From Ridgeia piscesae (Eukaryota; Annelida; Polychaeta; Sabellida; Siboglinidae): a stretch of 64,000 nt of DNA. The stretch's first letter is position 1. Each line of letters begins with the position of its first letter. Location of the stretch: positions 161,001 to 225,000 of the forward strand of contig JAODUO010000579.1 of assembly GCA_025642075.2 (NCBI GenBank), given 5' to 3'. The notes under the pieces are model-generated. The model was given only the letters and a program-made list of their open reading frames with translations, searched no databases and was not told the DNA's origin. Shown piece by piece: positions 26,933-41,095 of the stretch. The position numbers were made by a program, and so were the translations under genes.

Positions 26933-29440
26933 TGGACAGAGTGACTAGTGGTGACCATGACACTGCTGGATAAAGTGACCAGTTGTGACCATGGTACTGT
27001 TGGACAGAGTGACCGATGGTGACCATGACACTGCTGGATAAAGTGACCAGTTGTGACCATGGTACTGTTGGACAGAGTGACCGATGGTGGCCATGACACT
27101 GCTGGATAAAGTGACCAGTTGTGACCATGGTACTGTTGGACAGAGTGATCGATGGTGACCATGACACTGTTGGACAAAGTGACCAGTTGTGACCATGGTA
27201 CTGTTGGACAGAGTGACCGATGGTGACCATGACACTGCTGGACAAAGTGACCAGTTGTGACCATGGTACTGTTGGACAAAGTGACCAGTTGTGACCATGG
27301 TACTGTTGGACAGAGTGATCGATGGTGACCATGACACTGTTGGACAAAGTGACCAGTTGTGACCATGGTACTGTTGGACAGAGTGACCGATGGTGACCAT
27401 GACACTGCTGGACAAAGTGACCAGTTGTGACCATGGTACTGTTGGACAAAGTGACCAGTTGTGACCATGGTACTGTTGGACAGAGTGACCGATGGTGACC
27501 ATGACACTGCTGGATAAAGTGACCAGTTGTGACCATTGTACTGTTGGACAGAGTGATCGATGGTGACCATGACATTGTTGGACAAAGTGACCAGTTGTGA
27601 CCATGGTACTGTTGGACAGAGTGACCGATGGTGACCATGACACTGCTGGACAAAGTGACCAGTTGTGACCATGGTACTGTTGGACAGAGTGACCGATGGT
27701 GACCATGACACTGCTGGATAAAGTGACCAGTTGTGACCATTGTACTGTTGGACAGAGTGACCGATGGTGACCATGACACTGCTGGACAAAGTGACCAGTT
27801 GTGACCATGGTACTGTTGGACAAAGTGACCAGTTGTGACCAAGGTACTGTTGGACAGAGTGACCGATGGTGACCATGACACTGTTGGACAAAGTGACCAG
27901 TTATGACCATGGTACTGTTGGACAGAGTGACCGATGGTGGCCATGACACTGTTGGACAAAGTGACCAGTTGTGACCATGGTACTGTTGGACAGAGTGACC
28001 GATGGTGACCATGACACTGCTGGACAAAGTGACCAGTTGTGACCATGGTACTGTTGGACAAAGTGACCAGTTGTGACCATGGTACTGTTGGACAGAGTGA
28101 CCGATGGTGACCATGACACTGCTGGATAAAGTGACCAGTTGTGACCATGGTACTGTTGGACAGAGTGATCGATGGTGACCATGACACTGTTGGACAAAGT
28201 GACCAGTTGTGACCATGGTACTGTTGGACAGAGTGATCGATGGTGACCATGACACTGTTGGACAAAGTGACCAGTTGTGACCATGGTACTGTTGGACAGA
28301 GTGACCGATGGTGACCGTGACACTGCTGGACAAAGTGACCAGTTGTGACCATGGTACTGTTGGACAAAGTGACCAGTTGTGACCAAGGTACTGTTGGACA
28401 GAGTGACCGATGGTGACCATGACACTGTTGGACAAAGTGACCAGTTATGACCATGGTACTGTTGGACAGAGTGACCGATGGTGGCCATGACACTGTTGGA
28501 CAAAGTGACCAGTTGTGACCATGGTACTGTTGGACAGAGTGACCGATGGTGACCATGACACTGTTGGACAAAGTGACCAGTTGTGACCATGGTACTGTTG
28601 GACAGAGTGACCGATGGTGGCCATGACACTGCTGGACAAAGTGACCAGTTGTGACCATGGTACTGTTGGACAGAGTGACCGATGGTGGCCATGACACTGC
28701 TGGACAAAGTGACCAGTTGTGACCATGGTACTGTTGGACAGAGTGACCGATGGTGACCATGACACTGTTGGACAAAGTGACCAGTTATGACCATGGTACT
28801 GTTGGACAGAGTGACCGATGGTGGCCATGACACTGCTGGACAAAGTGACCAGTTGTGACCATGGTACTGTTGGACACAGAGTGACCGATGGTGACCATAA
28901 CACTGCTGGACAAAGTGACCAGTTGTGACCATGGTACTGTTGGACAGAGTGACCGATGGTGACCATGACACTGTTGGACAAAGTGACCAGTTGTGACCAT
29001 GGTACTGTTGGACAGAGTGACCGATGGTGACCATGACACTGCTGGACAAAGTGACCAGTTGTGACCATGGTACTGTTGGACAGAGTGATCGATGGTGACC
29101 ATGACACTGTTGGACAAAGTGACCAGTTGTGACCATGGTACTGTTGGACACAGAGTGACCGATGGTGACCATAACACTGCTGGACAGAGTGACCAGTGAT
29201 GACCATAACACTGCTGGACAGAGTGACCAGTGGTGACCATAACACTGTTGGACAGAGTGACCAGTGATGACCATAACACTGCTGGACAGAGTGGCCAGTG
29301 GTGACCATAACACTGTTGGACAGAGTGACCAGTGGTGACCATAACACTGCTGGACAGAGTGACCAGTGGTGACCATGACACTGCTGGACAGAGTGACCAG
29401 TGGTGACCATAACACTGCTGGACAGAGTGACCAGTGGTGA
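26933..29440. repeat. Dimeric minisatellite, 34-bp monomers in 68-bp higher-order units, ~74 monomers
   Basis: Monomer A begins GACCAGTTGTGACCATGGTA and ends CTGTTGGACAGAGT; monomer B begins GACCGATGGTGACCATGACA and ends CTGCTGGACAAAGT. They alternate A-B over most of the array, with occasional A-A or a two-base insertion (GGACACAGAG at about 28874 and 29149). From about 29176 to 29440 a third monomer, with CAGTGGTGACCATAACACTG, is repeated on its own. A 34-bp unit free of stops on the minus strand keeps all three frames open, giving false frames of up to 622 codons. Confidence 0.96.
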
Positions 29441-29527
29441 CCATGCAAGTCAGTGATGGACAGCAAGTGAACGACCAGTGGTGACTGGAGACAGGTGGTG
29501 AAGGATGGACAAGAGCAAGAGATGACA

Positions 29528-29672
29528 GCCAGTGGCCAGTGGCCAGTGGCCAGTGGCCAGTGGCCAGTGGCCAGTGGCCAGTGGCCAGTGGCCAGTGGCC
29601 AGTGGCCAGTGGCCAGTGGCCAGTGGCCAGTGGCCAGTGCCAGTGACCAGTGGCCAGTGACCAGTGGGATCA
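29528..29672. repeat. (CCAGTGG) 7-bp repeat, about 17 copies
   Basis: GGCCAGT heptamers run nearly pure to about 29637, then CCAGTGA variants to 29672. Each unit contains the palindrome TGGCCA. The word CCAGTGG also occurs in the neighbouring 34-bp monomers, suggesting it arose from them. Confidence 0.95.
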
Positions 29673-31675
29673 ATACATTGAAACACTGGCCAGTCTGTCA
29701 GCATCCAGGTCATCACTACTGGCTGGACACAGGGGGTCACTTCCTTCACACTACAGCCACCAGGACCACATTCTCTCGTACTCTCTGTCATGATATGTAC
29801 AGTTCCTCCAAATATCCCCCCTTCAAAATGAACATGCTAACACCCCCACCCACTATTCCACCACTTGTTAACATGAACAAATGGATGTTGCTTACATATT
29901 CAGCTTTTTAGCTTATAAGTCTTAATTAGGTTTTTGTAACATGTCATTGATAATAAACATATAGGGGACACCTGACTAGTAATTTTAACTGAGGGAGAAA
30001 ACATGAAACAACCAGAGAAACGTATCTGGGAAGCAACATTGCAGGGAGGAGGGTTGAGGGTGTGTACACAAAGGGAAATATCTAGTAGACACTGCAAGTT
30101 TCTGGATAACATCAAAATATGACAGAAGGTAATCCTCTCTGACTGACAGCACCAAACATGTCTTCAATAAGCCTTGGTTTTTGCCATTGTAGCCTCTTAA
30201 CTGATTAACTATCTACCTGAACAGTGTAGTGACTGTAGGTGTACAGCTGTAACAAGTACCAACTGTAGGTTCAATTAGAATGGCATTCTACCATACAACT
30301 GAAAATACCACTTACCCAATATCATGGACTACAATGACATATACTTCCCAAAATTACACAGTAGTATTACTGATGTTTCAATGTAATATTTGGCTAGCAA
30401 TGAAGCAAGGACAAGTGAGGATGAACTCCTGCAATGTTATCAACACACACTGTCCACATGCATTCAGTTACTCCTAGTAATCTGTCAACTAATGGGCAAA
30501 AACATTCTTTTGGATCTACCGAAAACGGGAAACAACCTTTGTTTTTTACCAGTATCCATGAGGCAATCCATCCAGAGACATTATTTCAATTAAACTGTTT
30601 CTCTCCAGTCTCTCCTGTCTCTATGATGCCAAGTGGGTCTCTACTGAGACTCACAGACCACATCCATCACTTAATATAATTTCACCACTCAGTGCATTTT
30701 CCTGACATTAGCAGATTGCAGTCTGTTTGATGTGCCAATTCCTAATGTCAATAGTCGCTTCTAATCAAACAGGAACAGTACAAGTGAATAAACTGTGACT
30801 TAATCCATCTCTTGCCTGACAACAAACGTGTGTAATACAACATCAAAAATACATGGCAAATAATTGATAACAACTTATTCTGTGTTGTTCATCATTTGAA
30901 TGTTTTGTTTACAAATTTAATATTAATTACATGGGATTTATCAATACAATTTCAACCAACAATTATGGTTATTCAATATAATTTTGGCAGGAAGAATAGT
31001 GTTCGCAGTGATGCCCATTTTGAAGTGAACATTTTCTAGGGTGAGACACATATTTATCCAAGTTATGCCATGTCCAGTTAATGCAATTCTACGCTTGTTC
31101 AAAGTTCTAGGCTTGCATGTTTACAAACATATTCAACATATTATATCCAAGTTACGTCAGTGCACTTTTGTTCTGCAATGAATTGTCCCACCATGTAGCA
31201 ACTAAACTGTAAAAGCACCCACCAACAGCGCCACCTGGTAGCTGGTTCAGAAACCTGGTAGCACAACTCGGGTGACCTGTGGCATACACCATTCAAAGAT
31301 AGACAAATTTGACAGGCCAGCCATCAGACTGTCTGGCTGAGGTCCAAGAACAATCAAATAACATGCGCATGATTTGGCCATTACAAATTTTTTATAATTT
31401 AATTGTGAGACCGTGTTATTAATATCGATCGATTTTCATATGTCAGCGTGGATACATGCATATAAGACCCACTGAGCAGCCATGTATAGGTTTGTCTTTA
31501 CATACCATACCTTTGGAGTCTTTTTTTGCTGTAGGGAACCAGTTTTTTCCAGATCAATGGACCCAAGACCGTATTTTTAAAGCCTAATGCAAACACTGTA
31601 GTCTATACAGCTTTAAAATATTTATTCAAATGTTAACTTGTGTTAAAGAAGCAACTGCAAAACAAAAATAGATAT
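29673..31675. other. Unique AT-rich intronic sequence
   Basis: No gene, RNA or repeat recognised. Confidence 0.4.
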
Positions 31676-32303
31676 GTGTAAGATCACTGTTACAATAATT
31701 GTGTAAGATCACTGTTACAATAATTGTGTAAGATCACTGTTACAATAATTGTGTAAGATCACTGTTACAATAATTGTGTAAGATCACTGTTACAATAATT
31801 GTGTAAGATCACTGTTACAATAATTGTGTAAGATCACTGTTACAATAATTGTGTAAGATCACTGTTACAATAATTGTGTAAGATCACTGTTACAATAATT
31901 GTGTAAGATCACTGTTACAATAATTGTGTAAGATCACTGTTACAATAATTGTGTAAGATCACTGTTACAATAATTGTGTAAGATCACTGTTACAATAATT
32001 GTGTAAGATCACTGTTACAATAATTGTGTAAGATCACTGTTACAATAATTGTGTAAGATCACTGTTACAATAATTGTGTAATATCACTGTTACAATAATT
32101 GTGTAAGATCACTGTTACAATAATTGTGTAAGATCACTGTTACAATAATTGTGTAAGATCACTGTTACAATAATTGTGTAAGATCACTGTTACAATAATT
32201 GTGTAAGATCACTGTTACAATAATTGTGTAAGATCACTGTTACAATAATTGTGTAAGATCACTGTTACAATAATTGTGTAAAATCACTGTTACAATAATT
32301 GTT
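31676..32303. repeat. Highly uniform minisatellite, 25-bp unit, 25 copies
   Basis: The unit is GTGTAAGATCACTGTTACAA plus TAATT. Only two units differ, each by one base (about 32081 and 32281). Each unit holds ACAATAATTGT, an inverted repeat of ACAAT with one central base. There are no spacers between units, so this is not a CRISPR array. Confidence 0.97.
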
Positions 32304-34998
32304 ACTAAGATTATGAAGAAAACGTCAACAGTTAATTAGCAACACAAAAACTTGCCATGAAAGCTGTCTATATCGGAACACAAACTTATGAAAAACGACA
32401 CAGGGGGGTTGGGCCTGATGTAGATAACATCTATAAATATAGCCTGTCTAATGTGATTACACACATAACTTAGCCGCCTATACAGCCAGTCAAAGTCTAC
32501 TCTGTCATTATCATAGATACTATCAGCCCGGCCCACCATCTACACACAATGGCACAGCCCAGACAGTAATGCTTAACCCTTTGCCTGCCACAGTCCACCC
32601 GCTCATCTCAAATGGACCAGGTTTGCACATGCCGAGAAATATCACAAGTTGTCATCTGCCACCTACTGGGTGAGAAGTCTCACTGGAGACTGGACCGGAC
32701 AGTGGTTGATGGAGGGGTCAGGTCATATTTTACATCCAGGTTCATGTCACAGTCCTGAATGAAGTGCGAGTGATTCTAACTGTTGACACAGGTACCAACT
32801 ACCAGGGAAGCCTTTGGCTTTCTTGTGGTCAGTGCATCAGCTGATCTAGGTGAAACTAGCACTTCTTAAGGTACTTACAGAATTGTTTATTATAAACACA
32901 TTATCAATGTATAAATAATAAGCTCCTTTCACATATAGACAGTCCCCCTGAGTCGGAACATTTTCTCAAATGCAATCCACATTGTTACTTCACCAATGTT
33001 ACTATTCTCCTGTTCTTCAATCTTACTGAATCCAAGCGGTTACACATTATCAATATTTTCATAACCATTTCATATCTAAAAAAACTTTTATATAGTTTCC
33101 TGGTTTCTAAGGTTTTTGTATAACTAGTTTCTCAATTCTGAAATCACTGTCAGTGTTTTGCTGCCTGTGTTATTATAAAGAACAACAATAAGGCAGGAAG
33201 ACTTGACAGGTTTTCCCAGCTATACACTTGTATAGTGTACATTGACATATGTAACATGTGTGGTTAAATATTACAATAAGTATTTACTAGGTAAAGCTGA
33301 GTGGAAATAAGCACGATATTACACAACAAAGCCTGGACTCGCTGTAAAACACTTGCTGTTTTTTCTTAGCAATTCATTTCAACAAGTATGATCACTAACA
33401 TATACAAAGACAACACAAGCAATATGTAGGGATTTTCTAGGGACCGTCAAAATGTGTCAACAAAATGAACAAACACCTGGGCTGTCCAAAACTTAATCTG
33501 TCCTATGAGCTGTCTACCAATTTAGCGAAGTACATCGCTGATGCAAGTTTTATATAAAAAAAAGCACTGATGCGTGACTCTTTGAGTAGAGGCAGTTAAG
33601 GTGGCAGTTTATTTTGTGCCACAAAAAGCCGACACACGCTGGAGAACACGGCACATGACTACGCATCACTGATGATGCAGGCAAAACTTCACCTCCACAA
33701 GGTCACGACTCACAGGGCAGTCAGTGAGTTTGACCTTTGAACTGCAGCACGTGTCATCACTGCTGACAACATCATAAGTCAACGTTTTGTGTCTGGTCAT
33801 GTCAGTGGGGTATAGTATAGTCACTGTGCAAGGGGCAATTTGCAGGCATTTACCCTGTCTCGATCTACAAGTAACACTCTATGTCGCTGGCTGACACAGA
33901 CATAATTAAAACGCCCTTGCAAAAAATTTGAGAAACCACAGGGTCGGCATCTTTAAGTCTGAACGTTTCACTTCAGACCTACGCAGCAGATTTATCTTTC
34001 TAAACCAGTTTTGTTTGATCGTCGTTTCTAATACAATATCACTGAATAAACATCCTGAAGCATATCACGCACCAAATTGCATTTAAGCGCTTTCCATAAT
34101 ATTTACATATTAAAACCTTCCAGTCTGCTACAAACTATAATTAATACTGAGGTGTTATTCCACGACACAAAGACAGCCGCCCCATGCGCAAGTGTTTTGT
34201 TAACGCAGTAGATGTAACACATAACATGATTGCCCTACTTGATTTAATGAGCAAGCCTCACCTAGCCACAAAGTGTGTACTTGTGACGGCTCTAGCCACA
34301 CTGGCTCTTCCTGGTGATAGTCAAACATAAATCAAACCAGCAGCCTTTGCTGGATCTCCAAACTACCTTGCTTTGACTGGCTGAATGTAGACAAACATCA
34401 CATGAAAAGATCATCTCAATTCATCAGATATTTCCATAACATGAGCACAGCTGCACTCTTGCCAGCCATCCGTCAAACATTAAAAATGCATTATTGATGT
34501 GATAGCCATACCATAATCACTGTACGCAATAGTAATGTCATAGATGTTATCACCCCCACATCAAAGCCTATTGTAAATTACCTGAGTTATTTGAGATGCC
34601 CCCTATAGTAATGTGACAAAAGCTGGCATTTTTCTAAGTTTTAAATCTATGGCTCCTGTTTGTGAAGTATAAATTACTCGCTTAAGAGAAACCACTTGTG
34701 ATTAAGATGTACTTAAGTGAAGTGGTCAATTCTACAGTGGCTGTTTATTACTTTTACATAGATAGTACCATACTGTGTGCATGTGCAATCAGGACTCTAC
34801 TAAACTGTTCCTTAATTACTGATGTTTCCTGTATCTCCACATTTACATCAAACTTTGTGATCCTGAATGTGGATTCCAAAGTTGCTCCTTTCTATTATCA
34901 AACCAATCTAACTTTCAGTCTTGTTCTTCACGCAGCATTAGTATTTGTTTATTTTAGGGTTTGGCCAAATAATGCTACCATCTGACACCAATCATTCT
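32304..34998. other. Unique intronic sequence with one piggyBac-like terminus
   Basis: TTAA|CCCTTTGCCTGCCA at 32573-32590 looks like a piggyBac-type end, but I could not find a matching inverted end. The rest is AT-rich and unremarkable. Confidence 0.35.
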
Positions 34999-35522
34999 CA
35001 AAACCATGGTCATCTCCATGACCTCACTGACTCTGAGTTACATCCATGGTCATCTCCATGACCTCACTAACACTGAGTTACATCCATGATCATCTCCATG
35101 ACCTCACTAACACTAAGTTACATCCATGATAATCTCCATGACCTCACTAACACTAAGTTACATCCATGATCATCTCCATTACCTCACTAACACTAAGTTA
35201 CATCCATGATAATCTCCATGACCTCACTAACACTAAGTTACATCCATGATCATCTCCATGACCTCACTAACACTAAGTTACATCCATGATCATCTCCATT
35301 ACCTCACTAACACTAAGTTACATCCATGATCATCTCCATGACCTCACTAACACTGAGTTACATCCATTGTCATCTCCATGACCTCACTAACACTGAGTTA
35401 CATCCATGGTCATCTCCATGACATCACTGACACTGAGTTACATCCATGGTCATCTCCATGACCTCACTAACACTGAGTTACATCCATGGTCATCTCCATG
35501 ACCTCACTAACACTGGGTTACA
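34999..35522. repeat. Minisatellite, 40-bp unit, about 13 copies
   Basis: The unit is CATGGTCATCTCCATGACCT followed by CACTAACACTGAGTTACATC. Middle copies carry CATGATCATC or CATGATAATC and CTAAG in an alternating pattern, hinting at an 80-120-bp higher-order structure. ATGGTCATCTCCATGACCT is a partly self-complementary hairpin. Confidence 0.96.
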
Positions 35523-38500
35523 GAGACAGTTTAGTGTGACGGAAGATGACACTTCTGTGAATTCCATTGTGTCATCTGGTGACACAGTTACCCAATGACA
35601 GTGATCTTGTCACAGTGAAACACAACCACTGACAGAAGTGTCGATGCACACGTCTAGACCCTGATGCCAATCTACAACCTGCCATACAGACCCCCTGGCA
35701 CCGGAATCATACATCCGCAAAATCATGATCACCGCACCACCAATAGAGAGCACATTGTTATACAAACACTGACAGCAAACGTCATCGACAAAGCCGCCGA
35801 ACTGAGCCGACTTCCGTTGCCTACTCAGTGGGCCCAAAGAGAGGCTGAAGTTTAGGCGAATCAATCGCCCCTGATGAAACAATCAGGAACAGATTGTCGG
35901 CACTGAATCAGGAGTCGCTTGAGACCGTTTACACAGCGCCCGCACCACTGCGCATGATTACGCGCGTTACAACCACTGTGAAACGCCAACTCCACCTACC
36001 AGGGTAATTCCACCTACATCTGTGCCGTCCAATCGGTTGTCGGTGCAAAATTCACCGACCTACTTAGGATTAATTGCCGCTGTGCAGTGCCATCCTATTT
36101 AGGATTAAATACCACTGTGTCTATTAAAGGGATTATAGCCACACAGATCTTCATTTGCCAACTAAACAGTTTTGCCTTGACCCTATTTTGTTTACAATCA
36201 GTATAAAATTTGATATATGTAATAATAAAAATAACATGACACAATTATACAATTTAATAGCATGTGGTGGGGTAATGGCCAATACCCTAAGGTGTACATG
36301 CCCCCCCCCCCCGCCAGTACCCGCCTTCCCTGAGAAGTCTGAAGGACATGAGACATGTGGCTGATGCACAAAGCACTCATTCCTCTCCTCCCCAAGTCAT
36401 ACAGCAGTGCAACTAGACCAGTCAAACAGATCAGCAGGCAGAAATCAACTGACCCTCTTAAAAGTTAACGAGCTCCCTCATAATCTGACAACCCACTGAT
36501 TCCCACAGAGGCCTGGCTCACCATGTCAAACCTGTCCTTTGATTGCAATTCTTAAACTACAACAATGTCCACTAATGTGATTGTGTGTATAGTATTGAAT
36601 ACTAGCACTAGTGGAGTAGTGGTCAGTGGACACGGTATGACTATGAGGATCTTGATCATTGAGGATCTTGATCATTGTTCTGTGAAGTTCTACAAAGATA
36701 TTGCACTGAGGTTTTTTCAGGGCATCCTTAGTATTCTTCTAAACTGTCACACAGCAGTACCATAACAATTATTTGTGACAATCAATACTTGTACATTATT
36801 TACTCCATAATTACAGAAACATGTGGCTTCATGCCTCCTCGCACTCTTCTAGTTTTACTGATATATGTGGTTACAATAAAAACATACACACTTCTCCCCC
36901 ACACCAAACATTTTAATTCAAACAATTTTAAAAGAGAAAACAATAAATTAAGGGGATATCCACTTGAAAAGATTACTTTGAGGGTTACATGTGAAGCCTA
37001 GACATGCACTGCTAACAGGACACTGCACCGGAGTGAGACCATGATCCACGAGAACACGATCCACGTGTAACATATCATGGGATTATATTGATCTACTTTC
37101 CACTGCTGCCTGTTGTAATGCAGTGTTACAGACATTGGCAGTGAGTGGGCTGTGAAGGCAACCATCAACAAAGGACCGACTCAAGTGTTAATAACGTCAG
37201 TGTTAGGGATCGTCTCAATTCTCACGCGTTTACGCTGATTGCTAGTGTCACTAGATAACAATTGTGCAATGAAAATGTTATAAATTCACATAAATGACAG
37301 GCATAGTGCCATTAAGGCATTTTATGCTGGCAGTATGGGGCACACAATGTGATGATATACGTCAAATTCACTACTTTCCATCAAAACACACTTATTTCAT
37401 CAGAGAAATTTATCATTTATGCTACATTTTGCTGTGTTAAGCAGACCACCGATTTAAAGCAGACCAAAGCCAATTATGCAAAAAATTGTTACCCCTGGTT
37501 GCATGGTTCATAGTTTCTATTTTAAAATCTGAACTGGAAGTGCATGTGGTATATCCAGAGAGAGTGATATCAATAATTATTTGCATTCAAAAACATATTA
37601 TCCTAGTGATTTTGAAAAACGTTTTCTCATAGATTGTATATCCTATCTCTCAAAGTTGTTGACCTATGTTGCCTTTAAGATCATTATTATAATATATAAA
37701 CTAAGTGAGTGTGTTGCCTTTACAATCATGTACATAATATAATATATAAATGGCCATCTCTTTATAAAACTGACACATGGACTAATGTTTGATAGATCAT
37801 CAGCATTCGTAGTTATCAAGGAAGTACTTTTTGTAGTCAGATTTAGCAGAATTCACTTGGAACTGTAAACAACTGTACTGGCAATATGTATAATGTCAGC
37901 TGGTTGCTTATATAGTTCTAACATTGCTGTGATGTTCTCACATTCAGGTGAAGTAACCAATGCAGCAACCTGCCACTCAGGATTATTCCTGTAAAGTACC
38001 AGATAAGCCACGTGTACCCAGGATTACATTGTTCACATAACTATTGATACATTCCCTTACAACAGTTGTATGTGCACAAATGATGCCTCACAGAGACACC
38101 TGAATTAGTCCAAACGCCTGGCGACTAACGTAATTAGAGCCACTGCATAAAAACAGCAATTACCTACCTTGGCCTGGTCGGATCAATTTTATGGACCACT
38201 GACTTCTAATCGCAAATCTTTTACGTTGAAAAACTTTACAAGAAACACAAATGACAAACAACTGACTTAGTTGTATGATCAAATCAACAGCTTCAAGTAG
38301 AGACTACTCTACCCATCATTTAGACAGGTAAAACACGCTTTGGACAGGTAGAAATTTCACTGGACTGGGCAAAAAATAGGAGCAAAAAAGGTCTTCCAAA
38401 ATGATCGATAATGTCAATTATGCTTTGAAAATGAGTGTCACATGTGTTTGTAGTTTATTTGAGGTCATAGCCACACATGTCAACTGACATGTATGTGTGT

Positions 38501-41095
38501 GAATCAACACGGTGTCCACCAAAAAATGTGTGATTGGCAGACGTTTGACCCTCTATAAAGCCCTTAATGAAACAATGATTAGGAGCATTTATCATATGAG
38601 ATCTAGACACACCCACTAGTCATTTCATGGTGTCTGACCTTACCTCTTGATTCAGCCTAGTGATGTGACCATTATTACATGCCAACAATGCCAAGGCCTT
38701 GGTGTTTATCAGGCAATTGCATGAGAAAGCATTAGGAGTGTAACAAGTTACAAAATTAATGATACGTTTATGCCACGTGGATGATTTATTCTTGTGATTT
38801 CTGCATATAATTGTTTATATTCACAGATCAATTCATATCCACACACTACTAGTATTTTAATATCTAAACATAATCCCTGTGCATTTCCAGGCTGACATAT
38901 GACAAGTTCTCCTTTTCCAGTACCGCACACTTTTAGGATTTTTGTATGAGAAAACTGTGTGACATATATTTATTTCACGTTTAAGAGCATCAAAGTCATG
39001 TTTAGTTTTACAGCTTTAAAACAGAATTCAACAGCAACAATTGCATTTTGTCACTAAATAAGTTTTTATTATTTTTTATTAAACATTTATTTCCAATTTG
39101 TTTACATAAACAAAATAATCATCAGACATACAGACTGTGATTAATTAATTGATCTCAACCATGAAGTGACCAGTCTTCGGCTAAATGGCGTGCAAAGGCC
39201 TGAGAAGAATCAGGTGAAGACATTGATATGTTACCTGAGAACACGCCTGAGTGGCGGATTCTGGGTCAGACCTGATACTAATCAAAGTGAGACACATCAC
39301 CTTGATAACAGACAGTGGCACAGACACCCACAGTTTCTGGGTCTATCACGCGAGTTTAACCCCCAAATCATACATGCACAAGAACAACCAGTCGATACTG
39401 CTATAGCGACCTCCAATAACTGTGGCCTTAGTCACAGTGCAGCTTTACTAATTGTGTTACAGTTTCAACTATCCTAACTATGAACTATATCGTTCATGGC
39501 TCCAAGATTCCAGTAAACAGAAAGTAGTAAACTTATTCTGAATGTTCCACCTGTGTAACCTGTCTACAGCAGTTCTTACTCATGCACTAGTGACAAACTC
39601 TGTGCCATGTCACATGTCACCAGGTGTCACAACAAGATCCACTGTAGATAGACCGAAATGTTGGGTGTGTCAACATTTACTTTAAAGTAAGTTTATATCT
39701 TGTTGTCCAACCCAGTTTATTGTTTGATACTTATTATTACTTTCTTCTGAATTATATGTTAAAATACATACCCCAAATTGTTAATAAAAACATGTTTCTT
39801 AATCTGCATGTTGCTACACATGGCACATTTGGCATATACAAGACAAAATTATCAAACAGAACCCGCAGGCACCCCAACAGGGGAAGAGTTAGGGCATGCT
39901 AAACACAATTTAATGGGGACCGTATCTTCAACTTACATAGTGTATATATAAGCAGCATTAATAACATTATATAAATACTAATAAATTGATCAGCAGATAT
40001 CTTACCTTTAAAACATCTTTCAAACTGCTTTGAACTGATGACATTCTTAAATAAGGCACAACTTTGTGATTTATGACCATATGCACAAGTAATTACATAA
40101 TGGAACGTCATCTAATGTGATTTACCCTGAGGTCTAGACCAGAAGAAATCCATATAAGCTTTATGGATTTTCAACAGCATAGACCAAGTCCCCGTTGCAA
40201 AGATCACTGGCAGCTATGAAACACAATAATTAGTGTCGCTGCCACTAACATAAACACTACCAATGTTAAGCACTCTGGGAATGGCATCTTCACAGCTACG
40301 TTGGAAATAAGAGTAAGACTGTTGGTCTATGCACAGACTTATATAAACAAGTTGGAGTAAGGCCACAATATTGCTGTCATACACACAACCAGTGCCTGGC
40401 ATCCTCGACACCTTACATAGGCCACTATTTATTTCCACACTGGCTGCAAAATTAACAATTATGAGTGCTACATAAAACATTGCGCTTAGATTTATTTAGG
40501 ACCTGGATACGTTAGTAGTTATCATTCACTATTTTATATTAAAAAGCTAGGACAAATGCATAATGTTTCTCCAGAGTATAACCACATAGGATGCTCCCCA
40601 TTCCATGTAATCCCAAACCAACTGATTCAATCTACACACGACAGGGATGATACACCTTCATAACACACTGGCATCCTGGGTTCAGTACCATGGCATATTT
40701 TATGTAAAACCTTGAGATCAGGTGAATGTGGTCCCGTCTCAAGTTGGGATGTAAACAAACCACTAAGGATGACAAGCACCCTAGCAAAGACCACCCTCAT
40801 GGCGACCCCATAACATTGCAACCACAATATATACACTTATCTGTGAATAGGATGTCACCGATTGCTAGAAACAACAAGGAGCGACAGAACAGGAATATTA
40901 CCTTTCTACAGGATCAATGTTACTGCAAAATATGTCAATTTCCCTGTCAAAAACGTTTTGTGAGGTTAACAAACCTGGAAATGGGGTATCATATTAATAT
41001 CACTCTCATGGATTATACTAGGAGACTTATACTAGGTCAGATAGGGAGTGCTTCATCCTCACTCTCCTGACTGAGCAACAACCACTGGACTGGGG
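35523..41095. other. Unique intronic sequence
   Basis: 5.5 kb with a C-run at 36301-36313 and no recognised gene. A somewhat CpG-richer patch at 35700-36060 has no open frame with family resemblance; it may be a regulatory region, but nothing confirms this. Confidence 0.4.

Noticed and set aside
26907..29673. Very long minus-strand open frames (up to 622 codons) with a 34-residue repeat
   Set aside because: All three minus frames are open because the 34-bp minisatellite unit lacks stops on that strand; the peptides cycle through the same three readings.
31676..32303. CRISPR array
   Set aside because: Units abut directly with no unique spacers, and the DNA is animal nuclear DNA.
40726..41070. 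114-codon plus-strand frame with several Cys residues
   Set aside because: No zinc-finger spacing, no splice-site support and no family resemblance.
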